Origin: Acidimicrobiia bacterium | Lineage (GTDB): Bacteria; Actinomycetota; Acidimicrobiia; Acidimicrobiales; Poriferisodalaceae | DNA length: 43,380 nucleotides | Assembly: GCA_022822525.1 (NCBI GenBank) | Contig: JAJEBN010000037.1 | Span: forward strand, 1-43,380 | Direction of reading: 5' to 3' | In this document: positions 8,776 through 15,858 of the stretch, piece by piece | How the letters are laid out: each line of letters begins with the position of its first letter | Position numbering within the stretch: position 1 is the first letter of the stretch | Translations under genes and position numbers: made by a program | Notes under the pieces: generated by a model | The model's database searches: none | What the model saw: the letters and a program-made list of their open reading frames with translations, nothing else | What the model was told of the DNA's origin: nothing

Positions 8776-9690
8776 ATGGGGGCGGCACAGCGAACCGCAG
8801 CGGCCATGGACGTGGGGGCGGTGTTCCCCCAGTGGGCCTTCGGGACAGACGCCTCTGAGATCCGGGACTACGCCCAGGGGATCGAAGGGTTGGGTTATGA
8901 CTATCTGATCGCCTACGACCACGTCCTGGGTGTCGAAGCGACGCGGTGGGACGGTCCAGCCGGTGGTGGATTCGAGCGCCCCCCGTACACGGCTGACGAC
9001 CGCTTCACCGAGGTTCTCACCTTGTTCAGTTTCCTCTCGGCCCACACGACTTCGCTGACGCTGGCGACGAGCGTGGTGGTCCTCCCACAGCGTCAGGCTG
9101 CCCTCGTGGCCAAGCAGGCGGCAGCCATCGACATCTTCAGCGGCGGCCGCCTGCGCCTCGGGGTCGGCGTCGGGTGGAACCACTTCGAGTATGAGGGCAT
9201 GGGCATGCCCTTCCGGCGAAACGGCGCCATGCTCGAAGACCAGATAGCGGTCCTGCGTGCACTCTGGTCGCAGGCCCTGGTCGACCACGAATCGGATCGG
9301 CACACGTTGGTCAGGACGGGGATCAATCCACTACCGGAGCATCGGATACCGATCTGGATCGGGTCCAACAACGGTGACGTGTCACTTCGTCGCACCGCTG
9401 CGCTGGCCGACGGTTGGATGGCACTCCTCATGCCGGATCAGAGTGTGGCCGAGGCGGTCAGCAGGCTGCGAGGGTTCCTGGAGGAGGAAGGTCGGGACCC
9501 GGCGACGTTTCCCATCGAGGCTCGGATCATGCAACCCGTCGGCGAACCGGGCCCGTGGCTCGACCAGGTCGGGGAGCTGGAGACGTTGGGCATCACCCAT
9601 CTGGTGGTCTTCTCGATGGACCACACCACCTCAGCTGGCTGGTGGATCGACTACTGCGGGCGAATCAAGGATCTTCTCCGTCGACGGTGA
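8776..9690 (+). CDS. LLM-class (F420/flavin-dependent) oxidoreductase
   Basis: Luciferase-like monooxygenase-fold TIM-barrel enzyme of 304 residues, close to the family norm. Typical elements: N-terminal strand DVGAVFPQWAFG, a conserved Y-D-Y-L-I-A-Y-D-H-V motif, LATSVVVLPQR, KQAAAIDIFSGGRLRLGVGVGWN and IPIWIGSNN. In actinobacteria such proteins usually use the deazaflavin F420 to transfer a hydride to small organic substrates; the substrate cannot be predicted. ATG 8776 follows GGTGAGG at a usable distance; ATG 8806 (MDVGAVFPQ) is an alternative that keeps the whole barrel. It lies between a toxin-antitoxin pair and a tRNA-linked module and is probably transcribed alone. It is only distantly related to the oxidoreductase pair at the right end of the window. 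Confidence 0.85.
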   Translation: MGAAQRTAAAMDVGAVFPQWAFGTDASEIRDYAQGIEGLGYDYLIAYDHVLGVEATRWDGPAGGGFERPPYTADDRFTEVLTLFSFLSAHTTSLTLATSVVVLPQRQAALVAKQAAAIDIFSGGRLRLGVGVGWNHFEYEGMGMPFRRNGAMLEDQIAVLRALWSQALVDHESDRHTLVRTGINPLPEHRIPIWIGSNNGDVSLRRTAALADGWMALLMPDQSVAEAVSRLRGFLEEEGRDPATFPIEARIMQPVGEPGPWLDQVGELETLGITHLVVFSMDHTTSAGWWIDYCGRIKDLLRRR

Positions 9691-9749
9691 GACCCAAGTC
9701 GTGTGGTGGCGTGACGCCCCTCCGACACCACACGAATGTTCGACCACGG

Positions 9750-9809
9750 TTTCTGGCGTGTTGGACATCCGGGTTCGAGCCGCCCTCGAAGCAAGCAACG
9801 TGCCAGAAA
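9750..9809 (+). terminator. Nested 60-nt stem-loop after the LLM oxidoreductase gene
   Basis: Bases 9750-9763 (TTTCTGGCGTGTTG) pair with 9796-9809 (CAACGTGCCAGAAA) over 14 bp with two G-U wobbles. The enclosed loop holds a second perfect hairpin, TTCGAG (9774-9779) with CTCGAA (9785-9790). It starts 59 bp after the stop at 9690. A TTTT run follows only at about 9827-9830, so it may be a terminator, an mRNA-stabilising hairpin or part of a structured RNA. Confidence 0.45.
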
Positions 9810-9832
9810 TGTCTTCTGACCTGCAGTTTTGA

Positions 9833-9880
9833 GAACTTCTGGGGGTTCTCGGCAAGTCTCCCGGGTGGAGCTCAGAGGAA
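9833..9880. repeat. Diverged copy of the tRNA-Ala 3' flank (left att-like repeat)
   Basis: This 48-bp segment matches 10879-10926 without gaps at 40 of 48 positions by eye, 1,046 bp apart. The right copy covers the last 15 bases of tRNA-Ala and its 3' flank; the left copy keeps the GAACTTCTGGG and GGCAAGTCTC/GGGTGGAGCT blocks but no tRNA gene. The layout is like attL/attR around a tRNA-integrated element. No integrase is present. A small hairpin, CAGAGCC (9896-9902) with GGCTCTG (9910-9916), lies just inside. Nothing else is seen in the gap 9691-10003 apart from these and the stem-loop at 9750. Confidence 0.5.
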
Positions 9881-10003
9881 CGGATCGTCAGTGCTCAGAG
9901 CCGATTTCTGGCTCTGGTTCCCTAGGAGTTCCTGAGAGCACGCTGGGGTTCGCCCCTTTCGGGATACGGATGGGTGTCACAGGGGTTCACTACGATTCGG
10001 GTT

Positions 10004-10279
10004 GTGACGGTGCGCCGCAATCCCTCTGGACGTCCGGCGGACACGCCTGATCACGTTTGGCGGCGTCAGATGGACGCCGTCCGCGCCCGCACAATTGCGC
10101 AGCGGCTTGAGGAATGGCGTCAGCTCAACGTGGCAGGTGCGGTCATGGAGGAGAGGTCGGTGCGAAAGCGCCACCCCGATTACGACGACAGCGAGGTCTT
10201 CTTGGGTCTTGTCGTTGCCCGCTATGGCCCTGAGCTCGCCGGCGAAGTCTGGCCTGAGTCGGTGGGAATCGAGCCCTGA
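10004..10279 (+). CDS. Small partner protein of a nucleotidyltransferase module
   Basis: Protein of 91 residues, not assignable to a characterised family. It has an N-terminal helix-forming stretch (MDAVRARTIAQRLEEWRQLN) followed by R-K-R-H-P-D-Y-D-D-S-E-V and L-V-V-A-R-Y-G-P-E-L-A, a pattern I recall from short proteins encoded just before DUF6036-like nucleotidyltransferases. GTG 10004 is chosen because a TACGAT -10 element (9991-9996) ends 7 nt before it, which fits a leaderless mRNA; GTG 9974 and GTG 10010 are alternatives. Its stop TGA (10277-10279) overlaps the first codon of the nucleotidyltransferase, so the two are translationally coupled. By analogy with other coupled small-protein/NTase pairs it could be the antitoxin of a toxin-antitoxin system. 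That is inference. Confidence 0.6.
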   Translation: MTVRRNPSGRPADTPDHVWRRQMDAVRARTIAQRLEEWRQLNVAGAVMEERSVRKRHPDYDDSEVFLGLVVARYGPELAGEVWPESVGIEP

Positions 10280-10833
10280 TCGATCTCACAGCCGCGCTGG
10301 AGCGCACGGTCCATGCCCTTGAGTCTGCTGGTCTGGACTACGTCGTGGTCGGCTCAACAGCCGCGGCGGCGTGGGGGACGCCCCGGATGACTCGCGATGT
10401 GGACATCGTGGTCCTGCTGGTGCCCGAGTCGGGCGAGGCGGTGCTCGAAGCGCTTCGGGGAAGCGAGGTCTACTTCCCGGAGTCAGAGGCCCGTCGGGCT
10501 GTCACCTCCGGAGGCACCTTCAACGTCCTTCATCCCCAAAGCGGCGGCAAGGTCGACATCTTCGCCGTTCCGTCGGACGACGCGTTCACCCAGTCCCGCA
10601 TTGCTCGTCGAGTCCGCGCTGAAGTTCTCGGAATAGAAACATGGATCGCCGCGCCCGAAGACATCGTGTTGGCCAAGCTCCGGTGGCGCTTGGAGTCACG
10701 CTCTGAGCTTCAATGGCGAGACTGCGTCGAAATCGCTGCCATCAACAATCTCGACGTCAGCTACATGCACCGATGGGCAGCCGAGCTGGGTGTCCAAGAC
10801 GATCTGGCCGAACTGCTCGACGAACAGGCCTGA
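10276..10833 (+). CDS. Nucleotidyltransferase (MNT/DUF6036-like)
   Basis: Pol-beta-superfamily nucleotidyltransferase of 185 residues. From a start at 10276 the N-terminal helix is IDLTAALERTVHALESAG, followed by the strand YVVVGSTAAAAWG (G26-S27), the metal-binding D-x-D at D41/D43 (TRDVDIVVLL) and the third Asp D94 (GKVDIFAV). All catalytic elements are present. The only ATG/GTG/TTG start before the active site is GTG 10345, which would remove the helix and most of the first strand. The family's usual N-terminus instead points to CTG 10276, in a CTGA overlap with the upstream stop and 8 nt after GGTGGGA. Known relatives act as toxins that modify tRNA or a partner protein, or as plain NTases. 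Paired with the small protein at 10004, it is a candidate toxin-antitoxin or defence module. Confidence 0.75.
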   Translation: MIDLTAALERTVHALESAGLDYVVVGSTAAAAWGTPRMTRDVDIVVLLVPESGEAVLEALRGSEVYFPESEARRAVTSGGTFNVLHPQSGGKVDIFAVPSDDAFTQSRIARRVRAEVLGIETWIAAPEDIVLAKLRWRLESRSELQWRDCVEIAAINNLDVSYMHRWAAELGVQDDLAELLDEQA

Positions 10834-10878
10834 TTCGCCTTGGGGATCCATGGGGCAGGCGATGACCTGCGATATAGG

Positions 10879-10926
10879 GAACTTCTGGGAAGCCTTGGCA
10901 AGTCTCTCGGGTGGAGCTAAGGGGAA
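10879..10926. repeat. tRNA-Ala 3' flank (right att-like repeat)
   Basis: The intact counterpart of the diverged repeat at 9833-9880. It runs from 33 bp beyond the tRNA 3' end into the last 15 bases of tRNA-Ala. The identity is best around GAACTTCTGGG and GGCAAGTCTC. The two copies bracket the small-protein/nucleotidyltransferase pair. Nothing else is evident between 10834 and 10878. Confidence 0.5.
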
Positions 10927-10984
10927 TTGAACCCCTGACCTCTTCCATGCCATGGAAGCGCTCTACCAACTGAGCTATAGCCCC
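10912..10984 (-). tRNA. tRNA-Ala (anticodon GGC)
   Basis: A 73-nt cloverleaf on the minus strand. It begins GGGGCTATAGCTCAGTTGG (acceptor and D arm), has an anticodon stem CTTCC/GGAAG with loop ATGGCAT and anticodon GGC, then a T arm with GGTTCAATTCC, and ends AGCTCCA with discriminator A. The CCA is not encoded (ACCC follows). The gene looks complete and functional. Its 3' flank is partly duplicated at 9833-9880, as seen where elements have inserted at tRNA 3' ends. Confidence 0.95.
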
Positions 10985-11084
10985 GAGGCCTCACGACGAT
11001 ACCAGCGCGCCGTTCTCAAGTGAGGGGGAGGTGCGTCGGCAATCCGGCGCGCAAGCTGGGCGCTGCGGGCATATCGTCGGGCAC

Positions 11085-11480
11085 ATGAGCATCCCCGTGG
11101 AGCCCGGCGACATCGGCAAGCAGATGGAGCAGTTCGGCAACGCTGCGTACGTGCTGACCGTGCGGGACGACGCCACGCCGCACATCGCCCACCTGGCGAT
11201 GCGGCTCGACGGTGGCGTGCTGCGGTGCGGCGCCAGCCGTTCGGCTGCCGCCAACGTGGCCCAGCGGCCGACGATCTCAGTGCTGTGGCCGCCGTATGAG
11301 CCAGGCGGCTACTCGATGATCGTGGACGCCGTGGCCAGCACGGTCGACGGTGCAGACGGGCTCGAATTGGAACTGCGGCCGACCTCGGGCGTGCTTCACC
11401 GGCCCGCAACGCCGGCAACCCCGGCGACCAATCCCAACTGCAGCTCGGACTGCGCCCCGCTCAGTTCGTCGGACTCCTGA
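11085..11480 (+). CDS. Pyridoxamine 5'-phosphate oxidase-like split-barrel protein
   Basis: Protein of 131 residues with a flavin-reductase/PNPOx-like split-barrel pattern: helix DIGKQMEQFGNAAYVLTVRDDATPHIAHLAMRLDGG, then LRCGASRSAAANVAQRPTISVLWPP, then a SMIVDAVAS strand. Such small proteins bind FMN, F420 or haem and often reduce small molecules; the cofactor cannot be told here. ATG 11085 is chosen because the domain begins about 10 residues later; a start at 11031 would add Arg-rich residues that look non-coding. The C-terminus (PATPATPATNPNCSSDC) is low-complexity and unlike the family, so the end may be recently altered. It is a single gene between the tRNA and the VapBC module. Confidence 0.65.
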   Translation: MSIPVEPGDIGKQMEQFGNAAYVLTVRDDATPHIAHLAMRLDGGVLRCGASRSAAANVAQRPTISVLWPPYEPGGYSMIVDAVASTVDGADGLELELRPTSGVLHRPATPATPATNPNCSSDCAPLSSSDS

Positions 11481-11534
11481 TAGAGGCCCGGTTGCGCTGC
11501 TCGTCGTCGGAATTCGGCCGCTGACGAAAATGGC

Positions 11535-11577
11535 TTGACTCATCGGACCCATATCTCCCATATTCATGGGTATGGGT
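11535..11577 (+). promoter_or_regulatory. vapBC promoter and clustered operator half-sites
   Basis: TTGACT (11535-11540) and CATATT (11559-11564), separated by 18 bp, make a plausible promoter. Around the -10 lie two CCCATA direct repeats (11548-11553, 11557-11562) facing two ATGGG copies (11566-11570, 11572-11576). ACCCAT (11547-11552) and ATGGGT (11566-11571) form an inverted repeat. These are probably antitoxin-binding half-sites. Their position argues that translation starts downstream, at GTG 11590. Confidence 0.5.
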
Positions 11578-11589
11578 ACTCTGGGTGAT

Positions 11590-11838
11590 GTGAAGACCAC
11601 GATTGACGTGCATGACGAGCTGCTGAAGCGAGCTAAGCGGCACGCCAAGGAAACTGGCCAGACGCTGCGAGCCGTCATCGAAGAGGGCCTGCGCATGGTG
11701 CTGGAGAAACCCCCGCCGACCGGCTACAAGCTGCCTGACTTGAGCGTTGGGGATCCGAATGGGCCGAACCCGTTCGAGAAATTCACGTTCGCCGAGATGC
11801 TCGAAATGAGCGAACGGGAATGGCCGAAGCCGGAATGA
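11590..11838 (+). CDS. vapB: VapB-type ribbon-helix-helix antitoxin
   Basis: Antitoxin of 82 residues. V/M-K-T-T-I-D-V-H-D-E-L-L-K-R-A-K-R-H-A-K-E-T-G-Q-T-L-R-A-V-I-E-E-G-L is the standard VapB ribbon-helix-helix for DNA binding and dimerisation. The C-terminal part, with PDLSVGDPNGPNPFEKFTFAEMLEMSEREW, is the toxin-binding tail. GTG 11590 is preferred because it places the ribbon at the N-terminus and downstream of the probable operator; ATG 11566 and ATG 11572 in the same frame lie inside that operator. Its stop overlaps the toxin start by 4 bp (ATGA, 11835-11838), so translation is coupled. Autorepression with VapC is expected from the family. Confidence 0.8.
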   Translation: MKTTIDVHDELLKRAKRHAKETGQTLRAVIEEGLRMVLEKPPPTGYKLPDLSVGDPNGPNPFEKFTFAEMLEMSEREWPKPE

Positions 11839-12272
11839 TTGCCGTCGACACGAACATCCTCGTGTACGCCCACCGCCGCAGCTCACCGTACTGGCATGAG
11901 GCGATGCGTCTCCTGGGAGAACTCGCCGGTGGGCCCGAGCGCTGGGCCATCCCGTGGCCCTGCTGTTACGAGTTCTTGGCCGTGACAACGAATCGTCGCG
12001 CCTGGGGAGACGGCGTAAGTACCACCGAACAGGCATGGCGCCAGCTCGAGGCGTGGACAGCGTCGCCGTCGTGCCGGCTGATCGGCGAGACCGCTGGCTT
12101 CATGGACACCTTGTCGGAGATCGTGAACGGCCTGAACGTTCGCGGCCCCAAGATCCACGACGCCAAGATCGCAGCGATCTGCCTGGCCAATGGTGTCGAC
12201 GTCTTGCTGACCAACGATCGTGACTTCGCGATGTTCCCCCAGCTCGTGACGAGGAACCCGTTCGTTGGGTGA
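11835..12272 (+). CDS. vapC: VapC PIN-domain toxin ribonuclease
   Basis: PIN-domain toxin of 145 residues. The catalytic acids are present in MIAVDTNILVYAHR (D5), PCCYEFLAV (Glu), KIHDAKIAAICLANGV (Asp) and LLTNDRDF (Asp). The enzyme class cleaves structured RNA in a Mg-dependent way. ATG 11835 overlaps the VapB stop as ATGA and places the first strand immediately, so it is preferred over ATG 11820. It belongs to a different VapC branch from the FitB-type toxin at 8284. It appears complete. It ends 22 bp from the convergent end of the dehydrogenase E2 gene. Confidence 0.87.
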   Translation: MIAVDTNILVYAHRRSSPYWHEAMRLLGELAGGPERWAIPWPCCYEFLAVTTNRRAWGDGVSTTEQAWRQLEAWTASPSCRLIGETAGFMDTLSEIVNGLNVRGPKIHDAKIAAICLANGVDVLLTNDRDFAMFPQLVTRNPFVG

Positions 12273-12293
12273 GCAGTTTCGAACCAGCGGGCG

Positions 12294-13709
12294 CTAGAGC
12301 AACCCGAGTGCGGGTACCTCGAGGTGCTTGCGGAGCTGGGAGAGAAACCGACCGCTTGTGCCTCCGTCGATGAGCCGGTGGTCGAACGTGGCCGAGATGG
12401 TCATGACTGGCACTTCGACGGGGTTGCCGCTGTTCAGCCGTACCTGCGGCCGGGCGGCTCCGAACGCCACGATGGTGCTGGTGCCGACGGGCAGCATCGG
12501 TGTGCCGGCCTCGATGCCGACCGCGCCGACGTTGTTGACGGTGCATGTCGGGTCGGCTAGCTCATCAGGGGAGATCGTGCGTTCTCGGGCCGCGACAGCC
12601 AGGCGATCAATCTCTTGCGCCAGCGATGCCGCCGAGTGCAGGTCGGCGTCGCGCACGACCGGCACCAGCAAGCCGCTCGGCGTGTCGACGGCGACGCCGA
12701 TGTCGTACCGGTCGAAGAACACGGCTTCATTGCCGTCGAGGCGGGCGTTGATGACCGGATGGTCCCGCAGCACCGGAATGAGCAGCGTTACGAACACCGC
12801 GTCGAGCGGCACCGGCGATTCCAGGCGATCGCGCAGGGCGGCCCGGGTTGCCAGCAGGCCGCTGGCATCGACATCCACCATTGCCGTGAACTGTGGAATG
12901 GTCCGCGCCGACTCAGTCAGGTGTGCCGCGATGGAACGCCGCGTCGCACTCAGTCGTTCGCGGTGCTCGCGTGCAGCGCTGGGCTGAGCTCCTGAGGGGC
13001 CGTCCGCGACAGCCGACAGATCGGCGAGTGTGACGGCGCCGTCGGGGCCGCTCCCGCGCACTTGGGCGAGATCGATGCCTGCATCGCGAGCCGCTTTGCG
13101 CACCTTGGGCATGGCTCGCACCGTCCCGCTAGCGCAGCTTGACCCTATATCGGGAGCGGAATCCGGCCGGAGTGCTGTCACGGCCGTCGAGCGAGCCTCG
13201 ATTGCCTGCAGGACATCGGCGCGGGTCACACGTCCACCGTTGCCGCTGCCGGCGATCGACGCGAGATCCACGTCATTGTCGGCAGCGAGGCGTCGTACCA
13301 ACGGAGACGAGATGACGCTCGCGCCAGTCGCTGCTCCCGCTGTTGAAACCTGCGTGACGGCATCCTGGCGCGCCGCATCGGGAGCGACGGATGCTGCGGC
13401 GACTCCTTCCACAACGGCCGCGGCAGTGCCCCCGTTCGTGCCTGCTCTCATCTGCGCTGGCGGCGACTCACCCGCCGCGCCAATGGCGAAGAGCGGCTCG
13501 CCAACGGCGACGACATCGCCGGGTTCGCCAGCAAGCGCGAGCACCGTGCCGCGAAACGGGCTGGACAACTCGACCACCGACTTGTCGGTCTCCACCGAAC
13601 AGACCAACTGGTCGAGCTCGATCTGGTCGCCCTCTGCCACGTACCACTCGACGATCTCGGCCTCGACCATCGCGTCGCCGATCTTGGGCAGCAGGAAGAT
13701 CTCAGCCAC
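12294..13709 (-). CDS. 2-oxoacid dehydrogenase E2 (dihydrolipoyl acyltransferase)
   Basis: Acyltransferase core of a 2-oxoacid dehydrogenase complex, 471 residues. Residues 1-78 form one lipoyl domain with the lipoylated Lys at 43 (ETDKS). Two peripheral subunit-binding domains follow instead of the usual one: 132-170 (SSPLVRRLAADNDVDLASI, then GRVTRADV) and 197-232 (MPKVRKAARDAGIDLAQV, then GAVTLADL). The catalytic domain (about 250-471) ends with H444 and D448 in F-D-H-R-L-I-D-G-G. Ala/Pro-rich linkers join the parts. It starts at GTG 13709, 12 nt after the fused E1 gene, in one operon. The E1 type and the neighbouring LIV transporter favour branched-chain acyl groups over acetyl, but pyruvate is not excluded. 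No E3 gene is in the window. Confidence 0.9.
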   Translation of the reverse strand: MAEIFLLPKIGDAMVEAEIVEWYVAEGDQIELDQLVCSVETDKSVVELSSPFRGTVLALAGEPGDVVAVGEPLFAIGAAGESPPAQMRAGTNGGTAAAVVEGVAAASVAPDAARQDAVTQVSTAGAATGASVISSPLVRRLAADNDVDLASIAGSGNGGRVTRADVLQAIEARSTAVTALRPDSAPDIGSSCASGTVRAMPKVRKAARDAGIDLAQVRGSGPDGAVTLADLSAVADGPSGAQPSAAREHRERLSATRRSIAAHLTESARTIPQFTAMVDVDASGLLATRAALRDRLESPVPLDAVFVTLLIPVLRDHPVINARLDGNEAVFFDRYDIGVAVDTPSGLLVPVVRDADLHSAASLAQEIDRLAVAARERTISPDELADPTCTVNNVGAVGIEAGTPMLPVGTSTIVAFGAARPQVRLNSGNPVEVPVMTISATFDHRLIDGGTSGRFLSQLRKHLEVPALGLL

Positions 13710-13721
13710 GGCGCGGCCTGT

Positions 13722-15800
13722 TCACCCAGCCATCGCCCGGCGTACGCCCGCGGCGATGCGCTCTGCGGTGATCGTCGAGTATTTCTCGAGCTGGGTCGGC
13801 CCCCAGAACACATCCATGTGGGCCACCCGCACCGGCGGGCTCTCCAAGGAGTAGGCAGCCTGTTCGGCGACAGTCGCCAGAATCTCGGCACCCACGCCGC
13901 CGCTCGTATGGTCCTCATGGGCTACTACGAGGCGTCCGGTCTTGGCCACGCTGTCGAGCACCATCTCGGTGTCCCACGGGTACAGCGTGCGCAGGTCGAT
14001 GACCTCAACCGAAACGCCTTCGGCGTCGAGCGCAGCAGCGGCATTCTGGGCTTCATGCTGCGGCGGACCGAATGTCACGACCGTTACGTCGGTGCCCTCG
14101 CAGCGCATCGCCGCTCGTCCGAACGGGATCGAGTACGGCGCCACCGGCACGTTGTCGGACAACCCTCGATACAGCGCGATCGGCTCGAAGAACATGACCG
14201 GGTCGGGGCTGGACAGCGCCGTCTCCAGCAGACCCTTCGCGTCGTACGGCGTCGACGGGTACACCACCACCAGACCGGGAGCGTGAGTGAAGTAGCTCTC
14301 AGGCGAGTCGGTGTGGAACTCGTAGGCCCCGGTATTGGTGCCCACCGGCATGCGGATGACGATCGGGGCAGTCATGTGGCCCCGGTAGCGCCAGCGAAGA
14401 CGTCCGACATGGCCGATGACCTGGTCGAATGCCGGGTATACGAAACCGGCGAACTCCATCTCGGCGACCGGGCGGAACCCGCCCATCGCCATGCCGACCG
14501 ACGTGCCCACAATGCCGGTCTCGCACAGCGGCGTGTCGACTACTCGCCGGTCGCCGAAGCGCTCCGCCATGTGCTCGGTCACGCGGAACACGCCGCCTTC
14601 GAGGCCGACGTCCTCTCCGAGCGCAATGAGCGTGTCATCTCGTTCGAATGCGTCGATGAGCGTCATGTTGAGCGCTTCGGTCAGGTCGACTCGCCGCGTG
14701 GGCCCCGACGGTTCAGGCTCGGGTCCGATCTCCCAGATCTCCTCGGGCGCAAACTCCGTCCTGGGCTCACCCACGTCGTCCTGTTCGCGATGAAGCTGCG
14801 CGACAAGCTGCTGAGGGGCCCGGGCAAAGAGGTGCCGTGGCGAGTAGTCCCGGCCGACGCCCGGACGCGCCTCGAGCTCATCGATGATCGATTCGAGCTG
14901 CGACCCGAGGTCGGCGCTCATTTGCTCTTCGGTCTCGCTGCGCCAGAGGCCCTTGTGCTCGAGGAAGCTGCGCATCCGGCGGACGGGGTCGCGCTCGCGC
15001 CACACCGCCTCGTCGTCGGGCGTCCGGTACACCGGTGTGCCGTCGTAGGTGGAATGGGGGGCGTACCGGTAGGTGTTCATCTCTATGAGCGTGGGACCCG
15101 CGCCTGTTGCGGCGCGCGCACGTGCCTCGACCACGGCCTGGTACATGGCCAGCGGGTCCATGCCATCCACCCGCACCCCGGCAAAGCCATAGGCCTGTGC
15201 TTTGTGAGCGAGCGTTTCCGCTGCGGTCTGCTTGTCGAGCGGTGTCGACTGCGCCACCTGGTTGTTCTGGCACAGGAAGATCGTGGGCGTCTTCCACACG
15301 CCGGCGAAGTTCATGGCGGCGTTGAAATCCGACTCGGAGGTGGCGCCGTCGCCGAAAACGGCCAACGTCACGGTGTCGTCGCCGCGCAGACTGCACGCAT
15401 ACCCGAACCCGACGGCGTGCGGCAGATGCGTTCCGATAGTGGCGTTGAGGCGTGTGATCCGGTCGCCGTGCACGTCCCAGATGTCGTCGTCGTCGGGAAT
15501 GCCCAGCCAGAAACCCACGGCGCTGCGCAGGTCCATGTTGCGACCGATCCACAGCGGCAGCTCGCGGTAGGCGGTGAAGATCCAATCGGTGGGGCGCAGC
15601 GCCAGCGCAGCCCCGGCGGCTGCCTCCTGACCGCTCGATTGGTAGTACGCCGGGATGCGACCTTGGCGCTGCAGGTTCAGCAGCTTCTCGTCCACGATTC
15701 GCGCTGTGAGCACCTTGCGCAACAGATCGACGAGCTGATCGTCGCTGAGATCGGGTGCGACATCGACGAGTTCGCCGTCGGGGTCGAGAATCTGATGCAC
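13722..15800 (-). CDS. Fused E1 alpha-beta 2-oxoacid dehydrogenase (branched-chain type)
   Basis: Thiamine-diphosphate-dependent decarboxylating E1 with both subunits in one 692-residue chain. The alpha half (about 1-340) has the ThDP motif G-D-G (about 150-152) ending in Q-N-N (about 178-180), an S-S-G-Q substrate loop and R-L-N-A-T-I-G-T-H. The beta half (from about 365) begins LTEALNMTLIDAFERDDTLIALGEDVG and has ETGIVGTSVGMAMGG and a C-terminal transketolase domain (VEVIDLRTLYPWD). Branched-chain E1s are often fused like this. GTG 15800 is preferred because AAGGAG lies 5 nt before it; GTG 15806 in the same frame would overlap that site. The promoter region faces a divergent SDR and contains two GTGAATCA operator-like sites. 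E2 follows 12 nt downstream. Confidence 0.9.
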   Translation of the reverse strand: MHQILDPDGELVDVAPDLSDDQLVDLLRKVLTARIVDEKLLNLQRQGRIPAYYQSSGQEAAAGAALALRPTDWIFTAYRELPLWIGRNMDLRSAVGFWLGIPDDDDIWDVHGDRITRLNATIGTHLPHAVGFGYACSLRGDDTVTLAVFGDGATSESDFNAAMNFAGVWKTPTIFLCQNNQVAQSTPLDKQTAAETLAHKAQAYGFAGVRVDGMDPLAMYQAVVEARARAATGAGPTLIEMNTYRYAPHSTYDGTPVYRTPDDEAVWRERDPVRRMRSFLEHKGLWRSETEEQMSADLGSQLESIIDELEARPGVGRDYSPRHLFARAPQQLVAQLHREQDDVGEPRTEFAPEEIWEIGPEPEPSGPTRRVDLTEALNMTLIDAFERDDTLIALGEDVGLEGGVFRVTEHMAERFGDRRVVDTPLCETGIVGTSVGMAMGGFRPVAEMEFAGFVYPAFDQVIGHVGRLRWRYRGHMTAPIVIRMPVGTNTGAYEFHTDSPESYFTHAPGLVVVYPSTPYDAKGLLETALSSPDPVMFFEPIALYRGLSDNVPVAPYSIPFGRAAMRCEGTDVTVVTFGPPQHEAQNAAAALDAEGVSVEVIDLRTLYPWDTEMVLDSVAKTGRLVVAHEDHTSGGVGAEILATVAEQAAYSLESPPVRVAHMDVFWGPTQLEKYSTITAERIAAGVRRAMAG

Positions 15801-15858
15801 GCTCACTCCTTCACCTCAGCCGTGTCGCGGGCCTCCGCGAGCGTGACACACTCTGAAT

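Noticed and set aside
8179..9303. A 374-codon frame on the minus strand over the FitB and LLM genes
   Set aside because: It covers two well-supported genes in opposite orientation and has no recognisable motif.
9750..9809. Integron attC-like site
   Set aside because: A GTTGGAC segment resembles the core-site consensus, but the matching RYYYAAC partner and the required order are missing, and no integron integrase is present.
10345..10833. GTG 10345 as start of the nucleotidyltransferase
   Set aside because: It would remove the first helix and most of the strand before the G-S motif that the fold needs; the coding pattern continues upstream to 10276.
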